From Aliiroseovarius subalbicans (GTDB taxonomy: Bacteria; Pseudomonadota; Alphaproteobacteria; Rhodobacterales; Rhodobacteraceae), in NCBI RefSeq assembly GCF_022678625.1, contig NZ_JALBYQ010000005.1, positions 62,001 through 126,000 on the forward strand: a DNA stretch of 64,000 bases, given 5' to 3'. The first letter of the stretch is position 1, and each line of letters starts with the position of its first letter. This document shows positions 38,008-47,337 of the stretch, one piece after another. The position numbers and the translations under genes were made by a program. The notes below the pieces were generated by a model, which saw only the letters and a program-made list of their open reading frames with translations, had not been told where the DNA came from and searched no databases.

Positions 38008-39080
38008 TCGTCGTCCGGTTGCGCCTGTCCGGCCAGGCCCTGGTACAGCCGACCTTCCTTGTATTGAACCACGAAGAACCGGGCGACGACGCCCAGAACC
38101 GCGGCCACCGGCACCGCCACCAGCATGCCGACGAAGCCGAACAGTGCCCCGAAAGCGGACAGCGCGAACAGAAGCCAGACCGGGTGCAGCCCGACGGATT
38201 TACCGACCAGTTTCGGGGTCAGGATATTGCCCTCAAGGAACTGACCCAGGGCAAAGATTACGGCCACGCCCCCCAGCGCCCACCATTCGCCCCAAAACTG
38301 AAACAGCCCCAGCCCGATGGCCAGAATGCCGCCGACAAGGGCGCCGATATACGGGATGAAGGTGATCAGCCCGGCGATGAAGCCGACGATCAGCCCGAAT
38401 TGCAACCCGATCAGCATCAGCGCAATCGCATAATAACTGCCCAGGATCAGGCACACCGTGCCTTGGCCGCGGATGAAGCTGGCCAGCGTCGTGTCTATCT
38501 GACTGGCGATCTGGCGCACGACAGGGGCATGGTCGCGCGGCAGCATGTGGTCGATCTGCTCTACCATCCGGTCCCAGTCCAGCAGCATGTAGAACGCCAC
38601 GACCGGCGTCACCACCATCAAGATCACCACGTTGATGATCCCCATCGCCGAGTTCACCACCGTACCCACAAGCTCGCCCCCGCGCTCCTGGATCTTGGTG
38701 CCAAGCGCGTCCAGCGATTGCCGGATCGTGCTGTCCTGATCCATCAGGGACGGGAACCGCTCGGTCAGGAAGGTCTGCAGCTTGGTGAAAAGCTCGGGTG
38801 CGGTGTTAACCAGCGACACCGCCTGACTGATCAGCGTTGGCACGATCAACAGGATCGCGATGATGAAAATCAAAAGCGCGCCGACCGAGATTAACGCAGT
38901 GGACAGGGCGCGCGACAGGCCCGCCGCCTCCAGCTTGTCGGCAATCGGGTCCAGGAAATAGGCGATCGCGCCGCCCAGAACGAAGGGCAGGATCACGTCG
39001 CCCAGGAACCACAACAACGCGACAAGCACGGCGGTGGCAATGATCCAGTATTTTGCTTGGGTCTGAACGGGCAGGGCCAT
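38004..39080 (-). CDS. AI-2E/PerM family transporter
   Basis: A 358-residue inner-membrane protein of the AI-2E exporter/PerM superfamily, with about seven or eight helices and the conserved C-terminal core FIPYIGALVGGILAIGLGLFQ and LVGKSVGLHPVWLLFALSAFGALFGFVGMLVAVPVAA. Substrate in this subgroup is not known (some members are Na+/H+ antiporters). Its end overlaps hdaA by 4 nt; it heads the run perM-hdaA-ppk1-ppx. Confidence 0.9.
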   Translation of the reverse strand: MALPVQTQAKYWIIATAVLVALLWFLGDVILPFVLGGAIAYFLDPIADKLEAAGLSRALSTALISVGALLIFIIAILLIVPTLISQAVSLVNTAPELFTKLQTFLTERFPSLMDQDSTIRQSLDALGTKIQERGGELVGTVVNSAMGIINVVILMVVTPVVAFYMLLDWDRMVEQIDHMLPRDHAPVVRQIASQIDTTLASFIRGQGTVCLILGSYYAIALMLIGLQFGLIVGFIAGLITFIPYIGALVGGILAIGLGLFQFWGEWWALGGVAVIFALGQFLEGNILTPKLVGKSVGLHPVWLLFALSAFGALFGFVGMLVAVPVAAVLGVVARFFVVQYKEGRLYQGLAGQAQPDDE

Positions 39081-39165
39081 GAAACATCCTTGTTACCTTG
39101 CCCCTATGTCGCCCGTTTGGCGCGCGCTTTCAAGACCGGGGGTTGGGTCAGCAATGGCATGGATT

Positions 39166-39193
39166 TTGGAAAAACCACAGTTTGTGATATAAA
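39166..39193 (+). promoter_or_regulatory. Sigma-70-type promoter for the 55-residue secreted protein
   Basis: TTGGAA (39166-39171) and TATAAA (39188-39193) with a 16-nt spacer lie 35 nt before the ATG at 39229. The stretch is visibly AT-rich against its surroundings. Confidence 0.6.
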
Positions 39194-39228
39194 CGAGGCT
39201 TGAAGCGGATCAAAGGCAGGAGTCCATC

Positions 39229-39396
39229 ATGCGCATTACCGCAATTCTGTTGACCCTTCTTCTTGCAACCCCTGTGCAGGCGGGCGTGTACCAGACTCCG
39301 GCCGGCGGTTGGGGCGTCGATGATCCGGTGTCCCCGCCACCACGCCCCCGTCCGCGCGGGTTTAGCTCAGCAGCTGGTGGCAGCCCGAACATCTGA
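39229..39396 (+). CDS. Very small secreted Pro-rich protein (55 residues)
   Basis: CAGGAG lies 6 nt before an ATG that opens a 55-residue frame ending at TGA 39394-39396. Residues 1-18 are a good signal peptide (MRITAILLTLLLATPVQA, then GVYQTP). The mature peptide of 37 residues is Gly/Pro/Arg-rich (GGWGVDDPVSPPPRPRPRGFSSAAGG) with no Cys. It has its own promoter and converges with the FAD oxidoreductase gene, so it appears to be an independent gene. Family unknown. Confidence 0.65.
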   Translation: MRITAILLTLLLATPVQAGVYQTPAGGWGVDDPVSPPPRPRPRGFSSAAGGSPNI

Positions 39397-39411
39397 CCCT
39401 GCGCAGGCCCG

Positions 39412-40776
39412 TCAGGTCAGACGCACGCCTTGGCGGGTCAGTTCGACCTGAACCACGCCCATGTCCACCGCATCCACGCCGCAGCCCGTCTTGAGGGACA
39501 CCGCGGCGGCCACCCCAGCGCCCTGACCGGCCACAGCGCAGCAGGCCATGTTGCGGGTGGCGGCATGGGCGATCCGGTCGCCACCAATGGCGCGCCCGGT
39601 GACCAGAAGGTTCTGCACACCCTTGGGCAACATCGCGCGATACGGCACCTGCATGTACCGCCCTGTGGTCGGCAGGATCAGAACGCCATAGCCATCGATG
39701 AATTCAGGATAGATGCCAATGCTGTCGTCAAACCGGCCCTGATCGCGCACGTCGCGTTCGGTCACGTTGTAGACCGCGTCGATCTTGCGCGTGTCGCGGA
39801 TGCCGATGGTCATGCCGAAGTTGCGCAGCCGCGCGGCCTCGCAGCCCGGCGTATAGGCGCGCAAGGCCTCGATCGCCAGCATCGCCTGGCGCCGCCCCTC
39901 GACCTCGCCCCGGGTCATGCTGTCGGGGTTGGTGCCGTCGATCCCCGCCAGGTGAATCAGGTTCATATAGGTCATTTCACCGCTGTCATGCACCGCACCC
40001 CAGGTGCCACCGATCGTGTTCAAATTGGCAGGCAACAGCCCGTCGCGGATCGCGTGTTCGAACGGCTTGCCCAGGAAAGGCGAGAACATCTTGTCCTCTT
40101 TCCCGTCCGTTTCCACCACCCATTCGCCCGACGACCAATCGGCATAGGTCTGCGGATCGGCCCGCACACCTTCCATGAACCGCGCCTTGTCCACGCCCGC
40201 GATGTGGAACATCACGCTCGCCGCCTGCATTTCCTCGACCGGCGTTTTCACGCACGGTGCGCCCATCATCGCGGCAATATCCGCATCCCCGGTGGCGTCG
40301 ATCACCCGGGCGGCCAAGATCGCCTCGCGCCCCGCCTTCGATTCCACGATCACCCCGGTGATGGTGTCGCCGTCGCGGATCGGGGCCACGAACGTCCGGT
40401 GCATCATGGGGTGGATGCCGGCCTCCTCCACCAGGCGGTCGGCGACCAGCTTGAACCCCTCGCTGTCCAACTCATAGCTCAGCGATTGGCTTTCCGGCAC
40501 CGCAGCCCCCATCGCCTTGGCGCGGGTCTCGAACTCCCAGCCGATGCCGCCCGCCTCAACCGTGTCTTCGTGGCGATACCAGGCAAAGCCTTCGACCCCG
40601 ACCGTGGTGATGTTGCCGCCGAAACAGCCAAACCGATCCAGAAGCGTCACCTCAACCCCGGCACGCGCCGCTGCAAGCGCCGCTGCTAAGCCACCGGGGC
40701 CCGACCCCACGACAAGCACCCCGGTGCGATGAATGACAGGGGTTTCGCGGGCGGGTTCAAGGATGGTCTGTGTCAT
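39412..40776 (-). CDS. FAD-dependent oxidoreductase
   Basis: A 454-residue flavoprotein of the FAD_oxidored (PF12831) type. The dinucleotide-binding motif VLVVGSGPGGLAAALAAARAGVEVTLLD is at residues 18-45, with GCFGGNIT directly after. A second FAD contact is RVIDATGDADIAAMMGAPCV. The C-terminus (GRYMQVPYRAMLPKGVQNLLVTGRAIGGDRIAHAATRNM) matches the family. Substrate unknown. Single gene between two plus-strand genes; divergent from proS. Confidence 0.88.
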   Translation of the reverse strand: MTQTILEPARETPVIHRTGVLVVGSGPGGLAAALAAARAGVEVTLLDRFGCFGGNITTVGVEGFAWYRHEDTVEAGGIGWEFETRAKAMGAAVPESQSLSYELDSEGFKLVADRLVEEAGIHPMMHRTFVAPIRDGDTITGVIVESKAGREAILAARVIDATGDADIAAMMGAPCVKTPVEEMQAASVMFHIAGVDKARFMEGVRADPQTYADWSSGEWVVETDGKEDKMFSPFLGKPFEHAIRDGLLPANLNTIGGTWGAVHDSGEMTYMNLIHLAGIDGTNPDSMTRGEVEGRRQAMLAIEALRAYTPGCEAARLRNFGMTIGIRDTRKIDAVYNVTERDVRDQGRFDDSIGIYPEFIDGYGVLILPTTGRYMQVPYRAMLPKGVQNLLVTGRAIGGDRIAHAATRNMACCAVAGQGAGVAAAVSLKTGCGVDAVDMGVVQVELTRQGVRLT

Positions 40777-40914
40777 GGCGCACTTCTTGGCTGGAAAATC
40801 GGCCCACCCTGACCGAAACCCTTGGGCTGCGTCAATCCCGATTGCCCCGGCGCGCCCTTTCGCTTATCCCCAAGCGAAAGAAAACGCCCAAAGCCCTGCC
40901 ATGAAGGACATGCC

Positions 40915-42252
40915 ATGCGCCTGACCCGCTATTTCCTCCCGGTTCTCAAGGAAAACCCCTCCGAGGCCCAGATCGTCTCGCACCGCCTGATGTTGCGCGC
41001 GGGCATGATCAAACAGCAATCCGCCGGGATCTATTCCTGGCTGCCGATGGGCTTCAAGGTGCTGCGCAAGATTGAAAACATCGTGCACGAGGAACAGGAA
41101 CGCGCGGGTCACATCGCGATCCAGATGCCGATCATCCAAGGGGCTGACCTGTGGCGCGAAAGCGGGCGGTATGACGATTATGGCGAGGAAATGCTGCGCA
41201 TGAGCGACCGCCACGGCCGTGACATGCTGTTCACGCCCACCGCCGAGGAAATGGTCACCGACATCTTCCGCGCGCATGTGAATTCCTACAAGGACCTGCC
41301 GCTGACGCTGTATCAAATCCAGTGGAAATTCCGCGACGAAATCCGCCCGCGTTTCGGCGTGATGCGGGGCCGCGAATTCTACATGAAAGACGGCTACAAC
41401 TTTGATTTGACAAAAGAAGATGCGCTGCACGCCTACAATCGCCACCTGGTCAGCTACCTGCGCACCTATGAGCGGATGGGGCTTCAGGCGATCCCGATGC
41501 GCGCGGATTCAGGTCCCATCGGCGGCGACGACACGCATGAATTCCTGGTGCTGGCCGAAACCGGCGAGAGCGAGGTTTTTTATGACAGCGCGGTGACCGA
41601 TCTGACCTTTGGTGATCGTGACATCGACTATGACAGCGTTGAGCAATGCCAGGCGGTTTTGGAGGAGTTCACCTCGAAATACGCCCGCACGGATGAGACC
41701 CACGACGAGGCAAAGTTCAACGAACTCCCAAAAGAGCGTCGCCGCGTGGCGCGCGGGATCGAGGTGGGCCAGATCTTCTATTTCGGCACCAAGTATTCCG
41801 ACGCGATGGGCGCCACGGTGGTCGACAAGGACCAGAAACAGGTGCCGGTGCACATGGGATCGCACGGGATCGGCGTCAGCCGCCTGCTGGGCGCGATCAT
41901 CGAAGCGTCGCATGATGACAAGGGCATCATCTGGCCCGAAGGCGTGACTCCGTTCCATTGCGGCATCGTGAACCTGAAACAGGGCGATGAGGAGGCCGAT
42001 GCGGCCTGTGAAACCCTCTATGCCGCACTGGAAGCCGCTGGGCTTGAGCCGCTATACGACGACCGCAACGAACGCGCGGGCGGCAAGTTCGCGACGATGG
42101 ACCTGATCGGTCTGCCGTGGCGCATCACTGTCGGTCCGCGCGGCCTGAAAAACGGCGTGGTCGAACTGACATGCCGGCGCAGCGGCGAAAGCGAAGAGTT
42201 GGCGCCGGAGGCCGCCGTGGCCAAGGTCGTAGATATCTATGCGAACCTGTAA
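40915..42252 (+). CDS. proS: Prolyl-tRNA synthetase (short, class II alphaproteobacterial type)
   Basis: A 445-residue class II synthetase charging tRNA-Pro. Motif 1 is around [27 protein letters not shown], motif 2 [25 protein letters not shown], and motif 3 [14 protein letters not shown]. It is shorter than E. coli ProS because the alphaproteobacterial form lacks the inserted editing domain. Start at 40915 (MRLTRYFLP) with AAGGAC nearby; the open frame from 40822 is not used. A terminator follows at 42277. Confidence 0.96.
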   Translation: MRLTRYFLPVLKENPSEAQIVSHRLMLRAGMIKQQSAGIYSWLPMGFKVLRKIENIVHEEQERAGHIAIQMPIIQGADLWRESGRYDDYGEEMLRMSDRHGRDMLFTPTAEEMVTDIFRAHVNSYKDLPLTLYQIQWKFRDEIRPRFGVMRGREFYMKDGYNFDLTKEDALHAYNRHLVSYLRTYERMGLQAIPMRADSGPIGGDDTHEFLVLAETGESEVFYDSAVTDLTFGDRDIDYDSVEQCQAVLEEFTSKYARTDETHDEAKFNELPKERRRVARGIEVGQIFYFGTKYSDAMGATVVDKDQKQVPVHMGSHGIGVSRLLGAIIEASHDDKGIIWPEGVTPFHCGIVNLKQGDEEADAACETLYAALEAAGLEPLYDDRNERAGGKFATMDLIGLPWRITVGPRGLKNGVVELTCRRSGESEELAPEAAVAKVVDIYANL

Positions 42253-42276
42253 GGCTGATTTTCGCTGAGAAAACAG

Positions 42277-42316
42277 GGGCGTGGGCGGTCAACTTGACGC
42301 CCGCGCCCTTTCTTTT
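42277..42316 (+). terminator. Intrinsic terminator after proS
   Basis: Arms 42277-42287 and 42298-42308 pair over 11 bp with one G-U, and the tail TTTCTTTT (42309-42316) follows. It lies 24 nt after the proS stop. Confidence 0.88.
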
Positions 42317-42375
42317 CATGCTGTGGGAAACACCGGAAAGGTAACAGGCATGTATTCGTTGAACGAGGTCGCGCA

Positions 42376-42873
42376 ATGATCCGTGCGCTCACTCTGGCCG
42401 GTGGCTTGGCGGGGGCCGTGTCCCTGTCGCAATTCCCCGAGTTTTCGCAGCAATATCTGCAGCGGCTGGCGGGGGCGGTGGACGAATTGAAGGTCGTCGT
42501 TGCCGCGTTTGACACGTCGGCCAAAGGCTTCGGCCTGTCGCGCGACGAAGCGCTGGCGCAGATGGGCGGCACCACGTTCCAGAACAAGCTGCGCGATGAC
42601 ATGCAGGGCAATCTGACGCGATTTAAACAGCTGAATGCAGATTATCAGGCGCTGTCGGGCACGATTCCGCTGGAACGCCTGACCATGGTCTGGCGCATGC
42701 GCGATAGCGACCTGGCCTTGCGCACCTGGGACGATTTTCGCCCCGCCATTCCGGTGACAAGCGACGGGTTGATCTGCGCCGGGATTGGGTTTGTCGGTGG
42801 CTGGCTGCTGCTGTCAGGCTTGCTGGGGCTGCTGGCGCGTCCGTTTCGCCGAAAAGCCGCGTCGGCGGCGTGA
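42376..42873 (+). CDS. DUF2937 family membrane protein
   Basis: A 165-residue protein with an N-terminal hydrophobic segment (about 1-22), a helical middle (QQYLQRLAGAVDELKVVVAAFDTSAKGFGLSRDEAL) and one C-terminal membrane helix (about 134-156, GLICAGIGFVGGWLLLSGLLGLLARP) followed by Arg/Lys. This matches DUF2937, of unknown function. Converges with purK; 65 nt between. Confidence 0.82.
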   Translation: MIRALTLAGGLAGAVSLSQFPEFSQQYLQRLAGAVDELKVVVAAFDTSAKGFGLSRDEALAQMGGTTFQNKLRDDMQGNLTRFKQLNADYQALSGTIPLERLTMVWRMRDSDLALRTWDDFRPAIPVTSDGLICAGIGFVGGWLLLSGLLGLLARPFRRKAASAA

Positions 42874-42937
42874 TTGTTCGAAAAAGACAAAAAGCGCGCT
42901 CCAGAAAGCCAGAAAATGCTCTGAAATGTTCGATATG

Positions 42938-44014
42938 TTAGCTGCGCGGTCCAATCACGCGGTTCACGTGACCCATTTTCCGACCTGGTTTCACCTCGGC
43001 CTTGCCATAGAGATGCAGCGCCGCAGAGGTGTCGCGCGCCAGCTCTGGCACCCGGTCCATATCGTCGCCGATCAGGTTCTCCATCACCACGTCCAACTGC
43101 CGTGATCCGTCGCCCAAGGGCCAGCCCGCGACCGCGCGGATGTGCTGTTCGAATTGGTCCACAACGCAGCCGTCCTGAGTCCAGTGGCCCGAATTGTGCA
43201 CTCGCGGCGCGATCTCGTTCACGATCAGGCCTTGCGGCGTGACAAACAGCTCAACCCCCATGACGCCGACATATTCCAGCGCATTCAGGATGCGCCCGGC
43301 CAGAAGCACCGCGTCGGTGCGCTGGGCGGCCGTCAGGGTGGCGGGCAGGGTGGTGGTGGCCAGGATGCCATCCTTGTGCACGTTTTCGCCGGGGTCGTAA
43401 CAGGCGACCTCGCCGCTGAGCCCACGGGCGGCGATCACACTGACCTCATGACTGAAGTCCACGAAGCCTTCCAGCACCGCCGGGGCGCCGGCCATGTCCG
43501 CTAGGGCCGCGTCTGCCTGCGCGGCGTCCATGATCCGCGCCTGCCCCTTGCCGTCATAGCCGAAGCGTCGGGTTTTCAGGATCGCGGGAGCGCCGATCGT
43601 GTCAAGCGCCGTGGAGAGATCAGCGGCGTTTTCGACGTTGGCGAAAGGCGCGACCGACAGGCCAAGCCCGGACAGGAATTCCTTTTCAACCAACCGGTCC
43701 TGGCTGATGCGCAGCGCCTCGCGGTTCGGGCGGATTGGGCGCAGCGCCTCGATCACGTCCAGCGCGTCGGTCGGGATGTTCTCGAACTCATAGGTGACCA
43801 CATCGACCGAGGCGGCAAAGGCCTTCAGCGCGTCGATGTCGTCATAGCCTGCGGTTGTAACCCTGTCGGCCACGTGCCCCGCGGGCGGGTTGGCACCCGG
43901 CTCGAACACATGGGTGCGAAAGCCAAGGCGAGCGGCCGCGACGGACAGCATGCGGCCCAGCTGGCCACCGCCAAGAATGCCGATCACGGCGCCGGTCGGC
44001 AGAGCGTCAGTCAT
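42938..44014 (-). CDS. purK: 5-(carboxyamino)imidazole ribonucleotide synthase
   Basis: A 358-residue ATP-grasp enzyme making N5-CAIR from AIR and bicarbonate in purine synthesis. It begins [23 protein letters not shown]; other motifs are [27 protein letters not shown] and [18 protein letters not shown]. The start at 44014 overlaps the purE stop by 8 nt, so the two steps are co-translated. Confidence 0.95.
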   Translation of the reverse strand: MTDALPTGAVIGILGGGQLGRMLSVAAARLGFRTHVFEPGANPPAGHVADRVTTAGYDDIDALKAFAASVDVVTYEFENIPTDALDVIEALRPIRPNREALRISQDRLVEKEFLSGLGLSVAPFANVENAADLSTALDTIGAPAILKTRRFGYDGKGQARIMDAAQADAALADMAGAPAVLEGFVDFSHEVSVIAARGLSGEVACYDPGENVHKDGILATTTLPATLTAAQRTDAVLLAGRILNALEYVGVMGVELFVTPQGLIVNEIAPRVHNSGHWTQDGCVVDQFEQHIRAVAGWPLGDGSRQLDVVMENLIGDDMDRVPELARDTSAALHLYGKAEVKPGRKMGHVNRVIGPRS

Positions 44015-44495
44015 CGGAGGGTTCTTCCGGGATCGAGGCGGCCAACGCGTCGCGCCAGGCGTCCAGGCGTAGGGCCAGATCGGCATCCGAAACGGCCAGG
44101 ATCCCCGCCGCCATCAGGCCCGCGTTCGCAGCCCCTGCAGCGCCGATCGCCATCGTGGCCACCGGGAAGCCCTTGGGCATCTGCACGATGGAATAGAGGC
44201 TGTCGACGCCCGACAGCGCGCGCGTCTGCACCGGCACGCCCACCACCGGCACGCGGGTCTTCGACGCCATCATGCCCGGCAGGTGCGCCGCGCCACCGGC
44301 GCCCGCAATGATCACGTGCAACCCACGATCTGCGGCGGATTTTCCGTAAGCCCAAAGCCGGTCCGGGGTGCGGTGCGCCGAGACGATCTTGGTCTCATAG
44401 GCCACGCCCAGCTCGTCCAACACATTGGCGGCTTCCTTCATCGTGGGCCAGTCCGACTGGCTGCCCATGATGATGCCCACTTTCACGTTTGTCAT
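44007..44495 (-). CDS. purE: N5-carboxyaminoimidazole ribonucleotide mutase
   Basis: A 162-residue PurE converting N5-CAIR to CAIR. The signature GSQSDWPTM (about 11-19), SAHRTPDR and the [12 protein letters not shown] loop are intact. Being adjacent to purK supports the class I (mutase) type. Starts at 44495; 46 nt beyond the DUF465 gene on the same strand. Confidence 0.96.
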   Translation of the reverse strand: MTNVKVGIIMGSQSDWPTMKEAANVLDELGVAYETKIVSAHRTPDRLWAYGKSAADRGLHVIIAGAGGAAHLPGMMASKTRVPVVGVPVQTRALSGVDSLYSIVQMPKGFPVATMAIGAAGAANAGLMAAGILAVSDADLALRLDAWRDALAASIPEEPSDD

Positions 44496-44541
44496 GATGT
44501 CCTCGCCTCTTTGAGGCTCGCTTTATAAGGGCCTCAGCCGC

Positions 44542-44760
44542 TCACGCAATGATATCCGGCGTCAGCTTGTCCTCGATCGCCGCGATCTTGTCTTTCAGGG
44601 ACAGCTTTTGCTTTTTCAACCGGCGCAATCGCAGTTGATCGGCACGCCCCATTTCCTCAAGCGCCGCGATGGCGTCATCCAGATCACGGTGCTCACGGCG
44701 AAAAACCTCAAGCTCGACGCGCAATACGTCGTCGGTTTTCATTTCTTCGGCTTTGCTCAT
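44542..44760 (-). CDS. YdcH-like (DUF465) small protein
   Basis: A 72-residue charged helical protein: LRVELEVFRREHRDLDDAIAALEEMGRADQLRLRRLKKQKLSLKDKIAAIEDKL, which is the DUF465/YdcH pattern (H-x-x-L-D, then LRRLKKQKLxLKDxI). Probably a small coiled coil. No function established. Transcribed ahead of purE and purK. Confidence 0.9.
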   Translation of the reverse strand: MSKAEEMKTDDVLRVELEVFRREHRDLDDAIAALEEMGRADQLRLRRLKKQKLSLKDKIAAIEDKLTPDIIA

Positions 44761-44926
44761 GGCTGAGTCGGTATCCCCAAGGTTGTCCGCAACCTAACGC
44801 CCTGAAGGCGCTGCGCCAAGAGGCGAGGGGGGTTGCACGACCCATCCAGCGCCCCCATATTTTCCTAACGCGGGTTGCCGAATGCGGGGCCCGCCCCTCG
44901 ATGTCGCTTGGCAAAAGGACGTGTCG

Positions 44927-45337
44927 ATGACGAAAATGACTTTAGGCTCCACCCCGTTTCTTCTGGGGTTTGAGCAGCTGGAACGCATGGTCGAACAGGC
45001 CGCGAAGGGTCAGGATGGCTACCCCCCGTTCAACATCGAACAGGTGAGCGAGCGTGGGTATCGCATTTCCCTGGCCGTGGCCGGGTTTGGCGATGATGAC
45101 CTGTCGATCACGGTTGAGGATCACAAGCTGGTTGTGCGCGGTCGCCAACCCGAGGCGGACGCGAACCGCGTGTTCCTGCATCGTGGCATTGCCGGGCGGC
45201 AGTTTCAGAAAAGCTTTGTTCTGGCTGATGGGGTCGATGTCAGCGGGGCGACGACCGAAAACGGGTTGCTCCATATCGACCTGGAACGCGCCGAGCCCGA
45301 ACGGGTGGTGCAAACGATCCAGATCAACAAGGCGTGA
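44927..45337 (+). CDS. Hsp20/alpha-crystallin family small heat-shock protein
   Basis: A 136-residue IbpA-type small heat-shock protein. The alpha-crystallin domain (about 33-125) has YPPFNIEQVSERGYRISLAVAGF, the segment LSITVEDHKLVVRGRQ, FQKSFVLADGVDV and ENGLLHIDLER. It holds unfolded proteins. Start at 44927 after AAAGGAC. It precedes the DUF1150 gene by 54 nt, a pair common in alphaproteobacteria. No clear heat-shock promoter identified. Confidence 0.93.
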   Translation: MTKMTLGSTPFLLGFEQLERMVEQAAKGQDGYPPFNIEQVSERGYRISLAVAGFGDDDLSITVEDHKLVVRGRQPEADANRVFLHRGIAGRQFQKSFVLADGVDVSGATTENGLLHIDLERAEPERVVQTIQINKA

Positions 45338-45391
45338 GCGCGCGCGCAAATGACCCTGCGCGCCCCCATGTCAGTGAGGAAGGAGAGCACG

Positions 45392-45619
45392 ATGGATGCA
45401 AAATATGAAAACCTGCCGGACCACGCGGAACGCATCGTGTATGTCCGGCCTGTGAAACCCGAGGACCTGCCCGAAGAGATGCGGGCCGAGGTTGAGGGTG
45501 TTGACCGCCTCTATGCGGTGCACAACGAGGACGGCGAGCGGCTGGCCCTTGTTCAGGGGCGGCGGTTGGCCTTTGCTCTGGCGCGTCAGCATGATCTGGC
45601 CCCAGTGAACGTTCACTGA
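45392..45619 (+). CDS. DUF1150 family protein
   Basis: A 75-residue protein of DUF1150: HAERIVYVRPVKPEDLPEEMRAEVEGVDRLYAVHNEDGERLALVQGRRLAFALARQHDLAPVNVH. AAGGAGAG precedes the ATG at 45392. Members usually lie right behind Hsp20 genes in this class and their function is unknown; co-expression suggests a role in protein quality control. Confidence 0.9.
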   Translation: MDAKYENLPDHAERIVYVRPVKPEDLPEEMRAEVEGVDRLYAVHNEDGERLALVQGRRLAFALARQHDLAPVNVH

Positions 45620-45645
45620 AAAAGCGACGCCCCCCGTCAGGGGCG
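45619..45645 (-). terminator. Intrinsic terminator at the end of the glycosyltransferase-like gene
   Basis: On the minus strand, CGCCCC (45640-45645) pairs with GGGGCG (45628-45633) around a 6-nt loop that contains the stop codon, and TTTTT follows (45619-45623). Confidence 0.7.
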
Positions 45646-46308
45646 AACAGCGGCGCGTTTCACGCAGGCTGCGCAGGCGAGGTTGGCTTGCGCGCGTGTT
45701 CGCCCGTCAACGCGGGCATCCTGAAGGTTTGCGGCGTCCGCCAACGGGGTGGCAAGGGCGCGTAGCCCCGGCACCTCAACCACTGGCAGGTCCGCGCGCG
45801 CGAAACTTCCTGATAGCCAGATATCATCCACCGTCCAGGCCGCGTTTGGCGGGGTCTGCGCGATGGCATCCAGATGATCGGGTCGGATCATCACGCCGGC
45901 AAACCCCTGCGCGATGGTGACGCCCGGCAGGCCCACGCGGCTGCCGTCGAAGGTGGCGCCCGCCAGCACCGTGTCCGGCCCTTGTGCCACACGGGCATCC
46001 AGAAATCCCTGCGCCCAGCCGGGGGCATAGTCCCAATCATCGTCACAATAGAGCAGATCGACGGGCTGCCCAGCCAACAGACGCGCGACACACAGGACCT
46101 TGCCTGCCGGGCCGGGGTCATGGTCCGGTCTCAGAACTTCCACCCCCGCAATATCCGGAGGCGCGTGGCTACCGGGAAAACGTCGGTAGCGTTTCGGCAG
46201 CGTCAGAAAGATGCGATCTGGTGGTCGGGTCTGGGCGTTCAAGGCGGCAATCACGCGCGGCAGTTGCGCGAAACGCGGCGGGATCGAGGTCAGGGAAATG
46301 ACAAGCAT
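45637..46308 (-). CDS. Glycosyltransferase-like protein (GT-A fold, family 2-like)
   Basis: A 223-residue protein beginning LVISLTSIPPRFAQLPRVIAALNAQTRPPDRIFLTLP, a nucleotide-sugar-transferase-like N-terminus, with a DxD-type metal motif in LLYCDDDWDYAPGW (about 90-103) and acceptor-side residue region WTVDDIWLSGS. Donor and acceptor unknown. Its ATG directly abuts the stop of the upstream reductase gene, so it is in an operon with it. Confidence 0.75.
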   Translation of the reverse strand: MLVISLTSIPPRFAQLPRVIAALNAQTRPPDRIFLTLPKRYRRFPGSHAPPDIAGVEVLRPDHDPGPAGKVLCVARLLAGQPVDLLYCDDDWDYAPGWAQGFLDARVAQGPDTVLAGATFDGSRVGLPGVTIAQGFAGVMIRPDHLDAIAQTPPNAAWTVDDIWLSGSFARADLPVVEVPGLRALATPLADAANLQDARVDGRTRAQANLACAACVKRAAVRP

Positions 46309-47262
46309 TCAGGGCGTCACGATGATCTTACCCCGCACATCGCCCCTGCCAATCCGGGCCAGCGCGGCGGGGGTTTCGGACAGGGAATAGCTTTGGTCGA
46401 TCACCGGGGTCAGATCCCCGTCCCGAACCATATCCTGCAACCGGTCCGTGACAGCCGTGTCCGGGTGATGCAGCAGCATTTCAAGCCGCCGGTCACCCCG
46501 GTTCAGTGCCCACCCGGTCAGGCCAAGCCGGAAGGCCAGGACGAACGACCCACCAACAAAGATGAACCGCCCCCCCGGTGCCAGCGCCTGGCGATAGGCG
46601 CGCGGCCGGTTTTTGGCGACGTTGTCCAGGATCACATCCCAGACCTCGCCCATTTCAGTGAAATCGGTGCGCTGATAATCAATCACCGCGTCCGCGCCCA
46701 AATCGCGCAGCATCTCAAGCTTGTCGCCCCGATCTATGCAGGTCACATGCGCGCCCGCCGCTTTCGCGATTTGCACGCCCAGCGTGCCGACCCCACCGCC
46801 TGCACCGTTTATCAGCACCCGTGCGCCCTTACGCAGCCCACCTTGACGCAACCCCTGAAGCGCAAGCCCGCCAGCCTGAGGCAAAGCCGCGCCCTGATCG
46901 AAGGGCAGGGTGAGCGGGGACAGCGCGTCAGCGGGCGCTTTCACAAATTCAGCAAAGCCGCCCCAATTTGCGTGGCTGATGTCGCCAAACACGCGGTCAC
47001 CGGGGGCGAAACGAGTAACACCCGGACCAACCGCGACAACCTCACCTGCCACGTCGCAACCCAAGATCGGGTGCGGCGGGCGGCGTGGACCTTCGAGACG
47101 CAGCACCAAGGGGCGCCCGCGCAACTTGTCCCAATCCCAGGAATTCACAGAACAGGCGCGCACCCGCAGCACGATCTCACCCGCCTCAGGTGTCGGTTCG
47201 GGCAGGTCAACAAGCTGCAGAACCTCGGGTCCGCCATATCGTGTGTAGCGCATCGCTTTCAT
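46309..47262 (-). CDS. NADPH:quinone reductase-like zinc-type alcohol dehydrogenase family
   Basis: A 317-residue medium-chain reductase (quinone oxidoreductase type). Motifs: MRYTRYGGPEVLQLVDLPEPTP, HPILGCDVAGEVVAVGPGVTRFAPGDRVFG, and the NADPH-binding GAGGGVGTLGVQIAKAAGAHV (about residue 147). The catalytic zinc ligands of alcohol dehydrogenases are lacking, as usual for QOR-type proteins. Physiological acceptor unknown. Upstream of it a strong terminator marks the end of sat-cysC. Confidence 0.88.
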   Translation of the reverse strand: MKAMRYTRYGGPEVLQLVDLPEPTPEAGEIVLRVRACSVNSWDWDKLRGRPLVLRLEGPRRPPHPILGCDVAGEVVAVGPGVTRFAPGDRVFGDISHANWGGFAEFVKAPADALSPLTLPFDQGAALPQAGGLALQGLRQGGLRKGARVLINGAGGGVGTLGVQIAKAAGAHVTCIDRGDKLEMLRDLGADAVIDYQRTDFTEMGEVWDVILDNVAKNRPRAYRQALAPGGRFIFVGGSFVLAFRLGLTGWALNRGDRRLEMLLHHPDTAVTDRLQDMVRDGDLTPVIDQSYSLSETPAALARIGRGDVRGKIIVTP

Positions 47263-47279
47263 GGGGGCAGTATAGCACG

Positions 47280-47308
47280 AAAAAGGCCGGGGTGGATGCC
47301 CCGGCCTT
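47280..47308 (-). terminator. Intrinsic terminator after sat-cysC
   Basis: A perfect 10-bp stem (47283-47292 with 47299-47308), 6-nt loop, and TTTTT on the minus strand (47280-47284). It is 30 nt beyond the stop of the bifunctional gene. Confidence 0.92.
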
Positions 47309-47337
47309 GTCGCGGTGTCTCAGGTCTGTCAGGCAGA

